Source of the DNA: Chthoniobacterales bacterium
Lineage (GTDB): Bacteria; Verrucomicrobiota; Verrucomicrobiia; Chthoniobacterales; UBA10450
Direction: 5' to 3'
NCBI GenBank assembly: GCA_013697365.1
Contig: JACCXA010000262.1
Coordinates: 1-11,184, forward strand
DNA: 11,184 nt
Part shown: positions 1 through 6,666 of the stretch, piece after piece
Position numbering within the stretch: the first letter of the stretch is position 1
How the letters are laid out: every line of letters starts with the position of its first letter
Notes under the pieces: generated by a model
Told to the model about the DNA's origin: nothing
Database searches by the model: none
The model's input: the letters and a program-made list of their open reading frames with translations, nothing else
Program-made: the position numbers and the translations under genes

Positions 1-570
1 GTCGTAACCCGCCTCGAAAACGTGCGCCGTATCGAGGCAAACGACGAGCCGCTCCGGTTGCTGCACGCGCGCGATAATCTGCGCGATCTGCTCAAACCCG
101 TCGCCCACACACGAGCCCTGACCAGCCGTCGTCTCCAGCGCGATTTTCGTTTTCGTCTTCCGCAGAACCGTGTGCACGGCATCGATCGAGCTGACGATTT
201 TGTCGAGCCCAGGATCAATCCCCGCGCCGAGATGCGCGCCCGGATGCAAGACGAGAAACGGCAGCTCAAGCTGATCGGCCCGCGTCAGTTCCTCGGCGAG
301 CGCGCGCAGAGAATTGGCGTGAAACTGCGGATTGGTGGCAGCGAGGTTGATCAGGTAATTGGCGTGCGCGAAGACCGCCTCGAGCTGACAACGTTGGGCG
401 TGGCGCAGGAAGGCGAGGATCTCCGTTTTCTCCAAGGGCCGCGCGAACCACTGCATGTTGTTCTTCACAAAAATCTGCATGGCCGTGCTCGAGATCGAGC
501 AGGAGCGTTCGATGGCGCGATGCAGCCCTCCGCCGATCGACATGTGCGCACCGAGGAGAGCTTTCGTCAT
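1..570 (-). CDS. nfo: Endonuclease IV (AP endonuclease family 2), N-terminal 190 residues, cut by window start
   Basis: Endonuclease IV is a metal-dependent enzyme that cuts the DNA backbone 5' to abasic sites in base-excision repair, in the cytoplasm. I translated the reverse strand from the ATG at 570-568. The protein begins MTKALLGAHMSIGGGL, matching the family's usual first strand (GAHxSxxGG). Family signature HANYLINLA lies at residues 69-77, HPGAH at 109-113, ETTAGQGS at 146-153 and CLDTAHVFEAGYD at 178-190. Expected metal ligands H69, H109, E146, D180 and H183 are all present, nearly in E. coli Nfo numbering. The common DTCH is DTAH here, which leaves the ligands intact. The usual length is about 280 residues, so about one third is missing beyond base 1. 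It lies 93 bases downstream of the AsmA-like gene on the same strand. No Shine-Dalgarno is visible because the upstream bases belong to a palindromic repeat. Identity is near certain; the start is likely because little protein could precede the conserved first strand. Confidence 0.95.
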   Translation of the reverse strand, partial: MTKALLGAHMSIGGGLHRAIERSCSISSTAMQIFVKNNMQWFARPLEKTEILAFLRHAQRCQLEAVFAHANYLINLAATNPQFHANSLRALAEELTRADQLELPFLVLHPGAHLGAGIDPGLDKIVSSIDAVHTVLRKTKTKIALETTAGQGSCVGDGFEQIAQIIARVQQPERLVVCLDTAHVFEAGYD

Positions 571-656
571 ATCGAGCGGAGCGAAGCGAAGCCGCGAGAT
601 CTCACGCGTTCCCGGTGGCTGCTAATTCGAGAGATGTCCCGGCTTCGCTCGACATG
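568..656. repeat. Imperfect palindromic intergenic repeat (REP/MITE-like)
   Basis: The left arm (568-603) and right arm (631-656) are inverted copies. The right arm read in reverse complement is CATGTCGAGCGAAGCCGGGA followed by CATCTC. The left arm reads the same apart from a 9-base insertion (GAGCGAAGC, itself a duplication of the neighbouring bases) and three mismatches. The loop is 604-630. The element fills nearly all of the space between the AsmA-like gene (ends 664) and nfo (starts 570), so the co-transcript would carry a hairpin just before the nfo start codon. There is no T-tract, so it is not a typical Rho-independent terminator. I recall similar arms in soil Verrucomicrobia-like genomes, but only one copy is visible here, so dispersal is inferred. 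Confidence 0.7.
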
Positions 657-663
657 GCAGCAA

Positions 664-3057
664 TCAGAAATTCTTTGGATGCCAGTTTGGCTTCGAGAGG
701 CTCCCTTCACCTTTGTATTCGAAAAGCGAATAGACCGGCGTCAGGACGGCGCCCGGACCGCTCGCGCTGATCCGGATGTCGAAGTCGAGCTTGTTGTCGA
801 GGAAATGGATGTCGCCATGCCCAACCATGCCGAAGAGCTTGCCGGAGACCTTGAAGTCGTCGGTGTGGATGACGCCGTCTTTGGTCGTGAAGCTGGCCGT
901 CGCTTGCTTTGCGACGCTGTAGCCGGCGCCTGGAACAATGGCGGAGAGCAAACCCGAGAGCGGCCCGAAGACCGGGATAACGAAGACGTCGCCATTAGCC
1001 ACTTTGATCTTTCCAACGCCTTGCATGGTGCGGGCATCTTCGCCGAAACCCTGGAAATCGTAGGTGCCTGATAGTTCACCCCGCGCCGTTTCGTACTTGA
1101 AATAAAGATCGGTCAGCTTCGGAAAATCCACCCCGGCGAGCGAGACGCTGGCCCGGTAGCGCGGATCTTCCTTCGCAATCGAAATATCCGCCGTTCCTTT
1201 AACCTCGCCGCCGAAAAGCATTCCTTCCACCGGCAGTAACTGCACGCGATCGTCGGTGATCAGCAACTTCCCTTGCACGCGCTCGAGCGGCAGCGTCTTG
1301 CCGAGAAAAACGTAGTCCATCCCCGACGAACCATCGACCGCGATCTCGAGCCGTGTCTTCTTCCCGCCGCGGTATTGGACAAGGCCGTTCGCAACCAAAG
1401 TCGGCGGGCTGCGAAATTTGTATGGCGCGACGACCTTCGCAAGCTTCGGCTCGATCCAGAAGATCGCATCCGTCGGACGCAGAGTCGTGCGCACGTTTGC
1501 GATCCGCACTTCATGATGAACCGGATCGTAGGTAAAGGAGCCGGTGCCGACGCCTTCGTCCCGGACAACGCGAAAATCATTAAACGTAATCGCTCCATCC
1601 GCGAAACGGACCTCCGCGCTGCCGGTATTCATCCAGATGCCGCGGAACCGCGTGCGTTGCAGGGCGACATTGCCGTCGCCGGCCCACGTCTTCGGATCAC
1701 GGGACGGACCGCGTATTTTGAGCCGCACGTTCGGCGGCCGCGGCCATTCCCAATGGCCAAGAAATTCCTGGAGACCGCCGTCCACGAGAGGACGCACCAC
1801 GCCCGGATTGATGGAGCTTTCGACGTTGAGGCGGAAATCTCCGGGCGCATCCAGGTAATCGGCGAGCAGTTCCCCGGAGGCATGACGCAGCCGGACGTCG
1901 CGCAGCATTGTGCGTTGCCCATCCCATGAAAAATCAGCCGCGAGGCTAAGAAGCGGAATGGCTTTGAAGGTGAAATTCTCAACCTGCGCGCGGCCAATGA
2001 CACTGACGCGAGGGGCCGCCTCCGCCAGATTCACAGACCCGGAAAGCTCAACCAGCGGATGGGACGTAAAAGTGGCCTCCGCCAGGTATTTCCCCAGACC
2101 GAACTCCTGAAGCAGCTGCCTGGCATCGATCGAACTATGCGCCTGGAAATCTCCTTCGTTGGTGAGCGCGCGCCAGCTTGCCCGTCCCGAAAAGCGGCCT
2201 CCGTGATCCGTCCATTCGAACTGCTTAAGATCAACTTTCTGTTCCGCCCATTCGCCCGCGGCGGTGAACGCGCGGATTTCATAGGGACCACGCGCCAGGC
2301 GCTCGCCACTTAGCGTGATCTCGACGCGCGCTTTCTCCATCTCGGCGAGGTCGCCGGCAAATTTTGCCTGCAGCGCCGGCGGACTGCTAAACGAGAAGCG
2401 CCCGAGCTCGGACGCGACGCGTTGCAGCATTTCCATCCGCTGGCGCCATTCCTCTTCTGTGACCGGACGGGTCGGCCTGCGACCGGGTCGGTTCAACAGC
2501 TGACCAGTCGCCGAGATGCGGACTCCGCAGAAAATTCCTTCCGCCTGGCTGATATAGATCTGGTCGGGTGGAAAATAGACATGCGCGCGAAATTGCTTCA
2601 GTTGCGCGCGTGGTGCGTTCGGTTCCGAGCGGGGACTCGGGAAGGTGACGTCGGCATTGCGGACATCAATCGCGTTCAGGAACGGCTGGCGATGGAGAAG
2701 CGCGGCGTAATTAATATCGAGCGCCACCTCGCTGATAGAGACGAGCGGGGTCTCGCGATTCTTTGGGTCGTAAACGCGCAGATCCTGCGCAATGAGGCCG
2801 CGGAAAGGATCCAGCGTGAGCCGGCGGACGGACGCCTCAATCCCGCGCTTCCGGAGTTCCTCGACCACACGGGTCCGCCACTCCCGGCTAAAGCCTTTAT
2901 TGGCGAGATACCAGCCGCCCCACAGCAGGAGCGCGAAGAGAGCGAGCGAAAGGAGGCGCAGCCCACTTGCGACCAATTGCCGCCGCCAATTCCAGCGCCG
3001 GTAGTAAGACCGCGAAACTCTCCCCGGCTTCGGCGGAGCAAGGACGATCGGAGGCAC
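664..3057 (-). CDS. AsmA-like membrane-anchored envelope protein
   Basis: This 797-residue protein has a basic N-terminus (RSYYRRWNWRRQ, residues 16-27), one strong membrane segment at about 29-52 and then a long periplasmic-type region rich in short alternating beta strands. This is the layout of the AsmA/YhdP/TamB group, which anchors in the inner membrane and is thought to bridge lipids to the outer membrane. The C-terminal part (about 600-797) resembles the AsmA-like C-terminal domain: a repeating strand pattern, a hydrophobic stretch around 688-717 (VFVIPVFGPLSGLLSAIVPG) and a closing strand set ending KPNWHPKNF. A charged helical insert (EEEWRQRMEMLQRVASELG) sits near 201-219. The start is GTG at 3057-3055, because the frame is closed by a stop at 3090-3088 and no ATG lies between. 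The family is assigned from overall pattern, so a specific lipid or partner cannot be named. nfo follows on the same strand. Confidence 0.75.
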   Translation of the reverse strand: MPPIVLAPPKPGRVSRSYYRRWNWRRQLVASGLRLLSLALFALLLWGGWYLANKGFSREWRTRVVEELRKRGIEASVRRLTLDPFRGLIAQDLRVYDPKNRETPLVSISEVALDINYAALLHRQPFLNAIDVRNADVTFPSPRSEPNAPRAQLKQFRAHVYFPPDQIYISQAEGIFCGVRISATGQLLNRPGRRPTRPVTEEEWRQRMEMLQRVASELGRFSFSSPPALQAKFAGDLAEMEKARVEITLSGERLARGPYEIRAFTAAGEWAEQKVDLKQFEWTDHGGRFSGRASWRALTNEGDFQAHSSIDARQLLQEFGLGKYLAEATFTSHPLVELSGSVNLAEAAPRVSVIGRAQVENFTFKAIPLLSLAADFSWDGQRTMLRDVRLRHASGELLADYLDAPGDFRLNVESSINPGVVRPLVDGGLQEFLGHWEWPRPPNVRLKIRGPSRDPKTWAGDGNVALQRTRFRGIWMNTGSAEVRFADGAITFNDFRVVRDEGVGTGSFTYDPVHHEVRIANVRTTLRPTDAIFWIEPKLAKVVAPYKFRSPPTLVANGLVQYRGGKKTRLEIAVDGSSGMDYVFLGKTLPLERVQGKLLITDDRVQLLPVEGMLFGGEVKGTADISIAKEDPRYRASVSLAGVDFPKLTDLYFKYETARGELSGTYDFQGFGEDARTMQGVGKIKVANGDVFVIPVFGPLSGLLSAIVPGAGYSVAKQATASFTTKDGVIHTDDFKVSGKLFGMVGHGDIHFLDNKLDFDIRISASGPGAVLTPVYSLFEYKGEGSLSKPNWHPKNF

Positions 3058-3224
3058 GGATTCCAGTCCGATGAGGCGAAGGGAATTTCAAGCGAGGGCT
3101 TAGGTTTGCTCCTCGGCTGCAGGGCTAAGCCAGCCGCCGGCGCGAGGTTCCAGAAGGACGGCCGGCGCCTGCACGGAGTAAACCGCTGCAACCGCAGTTT
3201 TCTCCCACGCGTAACGCTCCTACT
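3058..3224. promoter_or_regulatory. Divergent intergenic region, presumed promoters of the AsmA-like and small membrane protein genes
   Basis: These 167 bases separate the GTG start of the minus-strand AsmA-like gene from the ATG of the plus-strand small gene, so promoters in both directions are expected here. I see no convincing -35/-10 pair. Two perfect 7-bp inverted repeats stand out: GGCTTAG at 3097-3103 with CTAAGCC at 3125-3131 (21-base loop), and CGCCGGC at 3135-3141 with GCCGGCG at 3161-3167 (19-base loop). They could be operator or RNA structure, but short GC-rich pairs also arise by chance. No purine-rich ribosome site precedes the ATG at 3225. Confidence 0.4.
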
Positions 3225-3497
3225 ATGATTACTTCACAATCTCGCACCTCTTCCACCACCGACCAACGCGAGGGTTTTCTCGCTAAATCCATCGAAGAAC
3301 AAACTGCCAAGTTGCCTTCGGATACATTTCTCTGGCTCGCCCTCGGCTCGATCGCCACTTCGCTTACTTTGAAAATCACCGGGCGCGAAAAGGATGCTCT
3401 TTTCGTTGGCCAGTGGGCCCCGACTTTCCTGCTCCTGGGAGTTTACAATAAACTCGTGAAGCAGCTCGGTTCTGACCGGACAGAGAACCGGGTCTAA
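3225..3497 (+). CDS. Small conserved-looking protein with two membrane segments, function unknown
   Basis: A 90-residue protein. The first 25 residues are polar and probably disordered or cytoplasmic. The core EEQTAKLPSDTFLW (24-37) leads into a hydrophobic segment at about 33-50. A second segment at about 58-75 contains VGQWAPTFLLLGVYNKLVK, and the tail is short and polar. I recall small proteins with this LPSDTFLW...GQWAPTFLLLGxYNKxVK pattern in several Gram-negative phyla, but no established function. The opposite-strand frames here lack such organised composition, which supports this one as the real gene. The ATG at 3225 has no visible Shine-Dalgarno (preceding bases are pyrimidine-rich). 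It is the first gene of the plus-strand series, separated from addB by 166 bases of structured sequence, so co-transcription with addB is uncertain. Confidence 0.72.
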   Translation: MITSQSRTSSTTDQREGFLAKSIEEQTAKLPSDTFLWLALGSIATSLTLKITGREKDALFVGQWAPTFLLLGVYNKLVKQLGSDRTENRV

Positions 3498-3503
3498 GCG
3501 CCG

Positions 3504-3599
3504 CTTTACTTGCACCTGCACTCTAACTTTTCTTACACCTCCCCGTTCGCCCACCGAGCAGAGGTGCATGTGAAAGTTAAAAGTGTAAGTGCAGGTAAG
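3504..3599. repeat. Long imperfect inverted repeat (hairpin) upstream of addB
   Basis: The sequence folds back on itself in three nested blocks. CTTGCACCTGCACT at 3509-3522 pairs with AGTGCAGGTAAG at 3588-3599 (two-base bulge). TAACTTT at 3524-3530 pairs with AAAGTTA at 3573-3579. CACCT at 3536-3540 pairs with AGGTG at 3562-3566. The loop is 3541-3561. The arms are built from variants of a short unit (CTTRCACCT / ACTTACACT), so alternative pairings exist, for example CTTT/TGCACCT at 3504-3517 with 3563-3575. There is no T-tract after it. It could be an intergenic repeat, a transcript-stabilising stem or a weak terminator between the small gene and addB. The pairing is seen directly; the function is unknown. 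Confidence 0.6.
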
Positions 3600-3613
3600 A
3601 TTTTCGCAGCGGA

Positions 3614-3639
3614 GTCCTTGGTAGGACAGCGGTTGTCCT
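3614..3639 (+). promoter_or_regulatory. Two mutually exclusive short hairpins in the addB leader
   Basis: GTCCT at 3614-3618 can pair with AGGAC at 3623-3627 (4-base loop). The same AGGACA at 3623-3628 can instead pair perfectly with TGTCCT at 3634-3639 (5-base loop). Only one can form at a time. The second stem ends 24 bases before the addB GTG, close to where a ribosome would bind. The arrangement resembles a small leader switch, but stems this short in GC-rich DNA can be accidental and no ligand or leader peptide is evident. Confidence 0.3.
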
Positions 3640-3663
3640 CCCGTCTTCTGCTAGAGTGGGCGG

Positions 3664-6600
3664 GTGCAGCTCGAGCTTGAATTGAGTCCAGGCGGCGGTC
3701 CGTCTCTGCTGATCGCTTCTTCTTCGGACGAAGCGTGGCAGGGTGGAATCGCCGATTGGGTTGCGCGCAGCGCAGCGCAAACGTGGGCGATCGAACGCCC
3801 TGCGCTCGTGGTCGTGCCAACACGCGGCCAAGCCCAAGCGCTGAAAGCGCGCTTATTCGAGGCCGGCCTTTCTGCCCTCGGCCTGCAGTTCGTCACGCCG
3901 CCCTATCTCCGCCAACTGCTGTACCGCGATTCGGCACGGCGCCTTCCCCTCACCGAACATCTGCGTCTGCTTTTTGCCGCGGCTGCGGAAGCGGAGTTAA
4001 GCGCCAGCGAGCAGCCGAAGACCGAACGGCTCGCCGCCATTTCAGTCCGACGGACGCCGGATCACCTTCTTCATCTGCTGGAACAACTCAGTGCCGCGGG
4101 CTGGGATTTCGACGAGGTCGATCTACCCGCCTTCCGTCCCACCGTGCGACGCTTCCGGGCCTACCTCGCGGAATGCAATTTCGAGATGGTCGCAGAAGTC
4201 GATCGCGCCGCGTGGGCGCATCAGCAAAAGGTCGCGCTACTTTTTAGCGACCTGCTCGTGTGCGGATTTCACGGCGGCCATTGGCAGCTGTGGCACCTGT
4301 TGCGCTCCGCCGTTTCGGCCGCTGAAAAAGCCACCATTCTTCTCCAATATCCTCGCGCTGAGGCTACCGGTCTCGACGCGAGCTGGATCGGCTCATGGGA
4401 AGAAGCGCTCGGTGAAGCGAAACCTGCGGTGGGCGAGCCGGCGGAAGCGAATTCTCTGCGTGACTACCGTTTCCTCGCCGGGCTGGATGCTCAGGAACAG
4501 GCCGCGGCTGTGACGGCCTCGGCCGTGCAATTTCTGAGCGACGAACGTTGCACGCGCCTCGGCATTGTCTTCCCCGCGCCCGGTGCGTTGTCGCGTTTAG
4601 TTGCTGCCTCGTTGACGCGGCAAAGCATCCCTCACTTCGACGCCACCGGACAAAAATTACCCGGCATTTTCGAGACCCCGGTCTTTGCCGCTTGGCTGGA
4701 ATTGCAACGCAGCCCGCGCCTCAATGTGCTTCTCCGTTTCCTCGCCTCGCTCCAGCCCGACCATGCTCTCTTCGCCTCGATCCATCGCGCGCAGATCGAC
4801 AAATCCCTGCGCAATGCGCTCGGCGAGATGGCGATCGACGACCTCGCGATCCTGACCGCGTACGCCCGCGACCACGATCGCGCAGGCGAGGCGATTGGTA
4901 CCGCCGTGCAGGCGATTCAATTTCTGCCCGAGAGCTCCACCTTCGCGCAATTTCTCCACTCTACCGCGCAGGCTTTTGCACAACTCGGATGGGATGAACG
5001 CTGGCGTGAAATCGAGGGCCGTGCCGGCGGGGCGGCGGCGTTGCGCTGCACCTTCTCGCGCACACTTTATCTCCGATGGCTGGGCGAGATTGCTTCCACT
5101 CTGCGCATCACGCGCGACGCCACTGGAAATCATCCTTACGCCCGCGTGCAAATCCTCACGCCCGCGCAGGCGGAGGATCAAAGCTGGTCACACCTTATTC
5201 TGGCCGGCTTGAACGAAGGCGCCTGGCCTGTGGCCGCCCGGGGCGACTTTCTCCCGTCGCAGCAGATCGAAGAATTCAACCGCGACGTACAAAAACTGAA
5301 TCGGGCCGCCACCCGCCGCGGCCGGCAGGGTGAAGGCCACGTCGTAGTGCAGGAAGGAAAAGCGCTCTTCCTCGGATCGCAGGAGCAACGTCAGCTCGCG
5401 CGAGCGCAATTCTCCTCGCTTGTCGAATCGGCCACGGTCGCGGTAGCTCTGACTGCGAGCGTCATCCAGGAAGGCGCGCCGGAGCGTGTCTCGAACCCGA
5501 GCGAGTTTTTCAGCCGTCTCTATCACGAAAACCGCGGTGTTGCCGTTTCGCAGACAACGCTGCGATCGCTGCGCGACATGACCCGCCGCTGGCTCGACGA
5601 TTCCCAGCTTCCCCCGCGCGAAATGGTTACGGAAACGCCCGCGATCGCGCAAACGCGCGTCGCTTATCTGGCGCGCCGCGCCTCCGCGACGTCGGACGAA
5701 TACGACTTCGCGCTGCGGACTCCGCCGGCCGAGCTCAGGGCCATGAGCGTGAGCGACGTCGAGTCGCTCCTTAAATCACCCGCGCTCACTTGGATGAGAC
5801 GTTACCTCGACGTGAAGGGCGCGGAGGATACCACCTACGCCTGGAACTCCACCCTCGGAAAATGGACGCACAAATGGCTCGCCCAAATCGGCGGTGGCGG
5901 CGAGGGATTTGTTGCGCTTCCGAATGGGAAAGAGATCGCGCGCGCCATCGCCGCAGCGGCGGAACAAAAACGGAGCGAAGCACTGCGACTTTGCCAGCTC
6001 GCTGGCCGGTCCGTGCCTGATTGGTGGGAATCCGGCTGGGACAACGCGCTTTGCCTCGCGCAAACGCTCGGTCACATTCTCGCGACTGCGCAGGAATGGA
6101 AATGGGCCGTGCCGGAATGGCGTTTAAAGGCGCAACCAATAGAGGTAAGCGCTGGGTGCACCCTGCTGATTCAAGGGCGCACCGACTTGTTGCTGGGGCA
6201 GACCGAGGAGCTCCCGACTTCGCTCAAGCTGCCCAAACTCTGGATCGTTGATTTCAAAACCGGTAACAAGAAGGGACTCGTGCTAAGCGACAAAGGCACG
6301 GAGGAACAACGACAGGTGCGGGCCATCAAGCTGTTGCTCAAGAAAGACGCCTTGCAGCTCGCCCTTTATGCATTGGCCGCTCAGCAACTCGGTGCGGGCG
6401 ACGTTGATATCAGTCTCCTCTCGCCCTTGACCCCCAATGCCGAACCGCAGCTTCGCCTCAAGGATTTCGCCGGGTGCGAGCCGGTCTTCAACGAGCTGGC
6501 GCGGATGCAGCAGACCGGCATCTTCGGTATGAAGGGTTCTTTGCGCGGCCGCTTCAGTTTCACTGACGATTACCCGCTCGCCACGCTCGCGATCGATCCT

Positions 6601-6666
6601 GATCTACTCAATGAACGCTGGGAGCTCACCCACAAGGATCTCGCGCTCGAGGAAGATATCTGGTGA
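3664..6666 (+). CDS. addB: AddB-like subunit of helicase-nuclease (PD-(D/E)XK nuclease)
   Basis: This 1000-residue protein looks like the B subunit of an AddAB double-strand-break resection complex, which degrades broken ends to prepare them for RecA loading. The N-terminal half is a degenerate superfamily 1 helicase fold: residues 47-55 read LVVVPTRGQ, and HLILAGLNEGAWP at 510-522 is typical of AddB. The C-terminal nuclease core is complete: GRTD at 838-841, DFKTG at 863-867 and QLALY at 898-902. A Walker A loop is absent where expected (LLIASSSDEAW, 15-25). The cysteine cluster that holds Fe-S in Bacillus AddB is also missing, with only one cysteine after the nuclease core (in FAGCEPVF). 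The length is near that of the shorter proteobacterial AddB proteins. The start is GTG at 3664, forced by an in-frame stop (TAG, 3652-3654), with a weak GAGTGGG upstream. It overlaps addA, indicating coupled translation. The family is confident; the strict name AddB is inferred from the partner. Confidence 0.88.
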   Translation: MQLELELSPGGGPSLLIASSSDEAWQGGIADWVARSAAQTWAIERPALVVVPTRGQAQALKARLFEAGLSALGLQFVTPPYLRQLLYRDSARRLPLTEHLRLLFAAAAEAELSASEQPKTERLAAISVRRTPDHLLHLLEQLSAAGWDFDEVDLPAFRPTVRRFRAYLAECNFEMVAEVDRAAWAHQQKVALLFSDLLVCGFHGGHWQLWHLLRSAVSAAEKATILLQYPRAEATGLDASWIGSWEEALGEAKPAVGEPAEANSLRDYRFLAGLDAQEQAAAVTASAVQFLSDERCTRLGIVFPAPGALSRLVAASLTRQSIPHFDATGQKLPGIFETPVFAAWLELQRSPRLNVLLRFLASLQPDHALFASIHRAQIDKSLRNALGEMAIDDLAILTAYARDHDRAGEAIGTAVQAIQFLPESSTFAQFLHSTAQAFAQLGWDERWREIEGRAGGAAALRCTFSRTLYLRWLGEIASTLRITRDATGNHPYARVQILTPAQAEDQSWSHLILAGLNEGAWPVAARGDFLPSQQIEEFNRDVQKLNRAATRRGRQGEGHVVVQEGKALFLGSQEQRQLARAQFSSLVESATVAVALTASVIQEGAPERVSNPSEFFSRLYHENRGVAVSQTTLRSLRDMTRRWLDDSQLPPREMVTETPAIAQTRVAYLARRASATSDEYDFALRTPPAELRAMSVSDVESLLKSPALTWMRRYLDVKGAEDTTYAWNSTLGKWTHKWLAQIGGGGEGFVALPNGKEIARAIAAAAEQKRSEALRLCQLAGRSVPDWWESGWDNALCLAQTLGHILATAQEWKWAVPEWRLKAQPIEVSAGCTLLIQGRTDLLLGQTEELPTSLKLPKLWIVDFKTGNKKGLVLSDKGTEEQRQVRAIKLLLKKDALQLALYALAAQQLGAGDVDISLLSPLTPNAEPQLRLKDFAGCEPVFNELARMQQTGIFGMKGSLRGRFSFTDDYPLATLAIDPDLLNERWELTHKDLALEEDIW
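6649..6654 (+). promoter_or_regulatory. Ribosome binding site of addA inside the addB end
   Basis: GAGGAA at 6649-6654 is the clearest Shine-Dalgarno in the window. It lies 8 bases before the GTG at 6663 and 11 bases before the ATG at 6666. Spacing slightly favours GTG, while codon preference favours ATG. The two choices differ by one residue. Confidence 0.45.

Noticed and set aside
631..660. Rho-independent terminator after the AsmA-like gene
   Set aside because: The palindrome could form a stem, but the 27-base loop and lack of a T-tract on the transcribed strand do not fit an intrinsic terminator.
22..1071. Long plus-strand open frame over nfo and the end of the AsmA-like gene
   Set aside because: It is antisense to nfo with intact catalytic motifs, runs through the palindromic repeat, and its product is rich in R, E and D without recognisable domains. 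It is a GC-rich shadow.
2422..3228. 268-codon plus-strand open frame opposite the AsmA-like N-terminus
   Set aside because: The minus strand here encodes a clear membrane anchor and beta-rich protein. The plus product has shadow-like composition and overlaps the start of the small gene.
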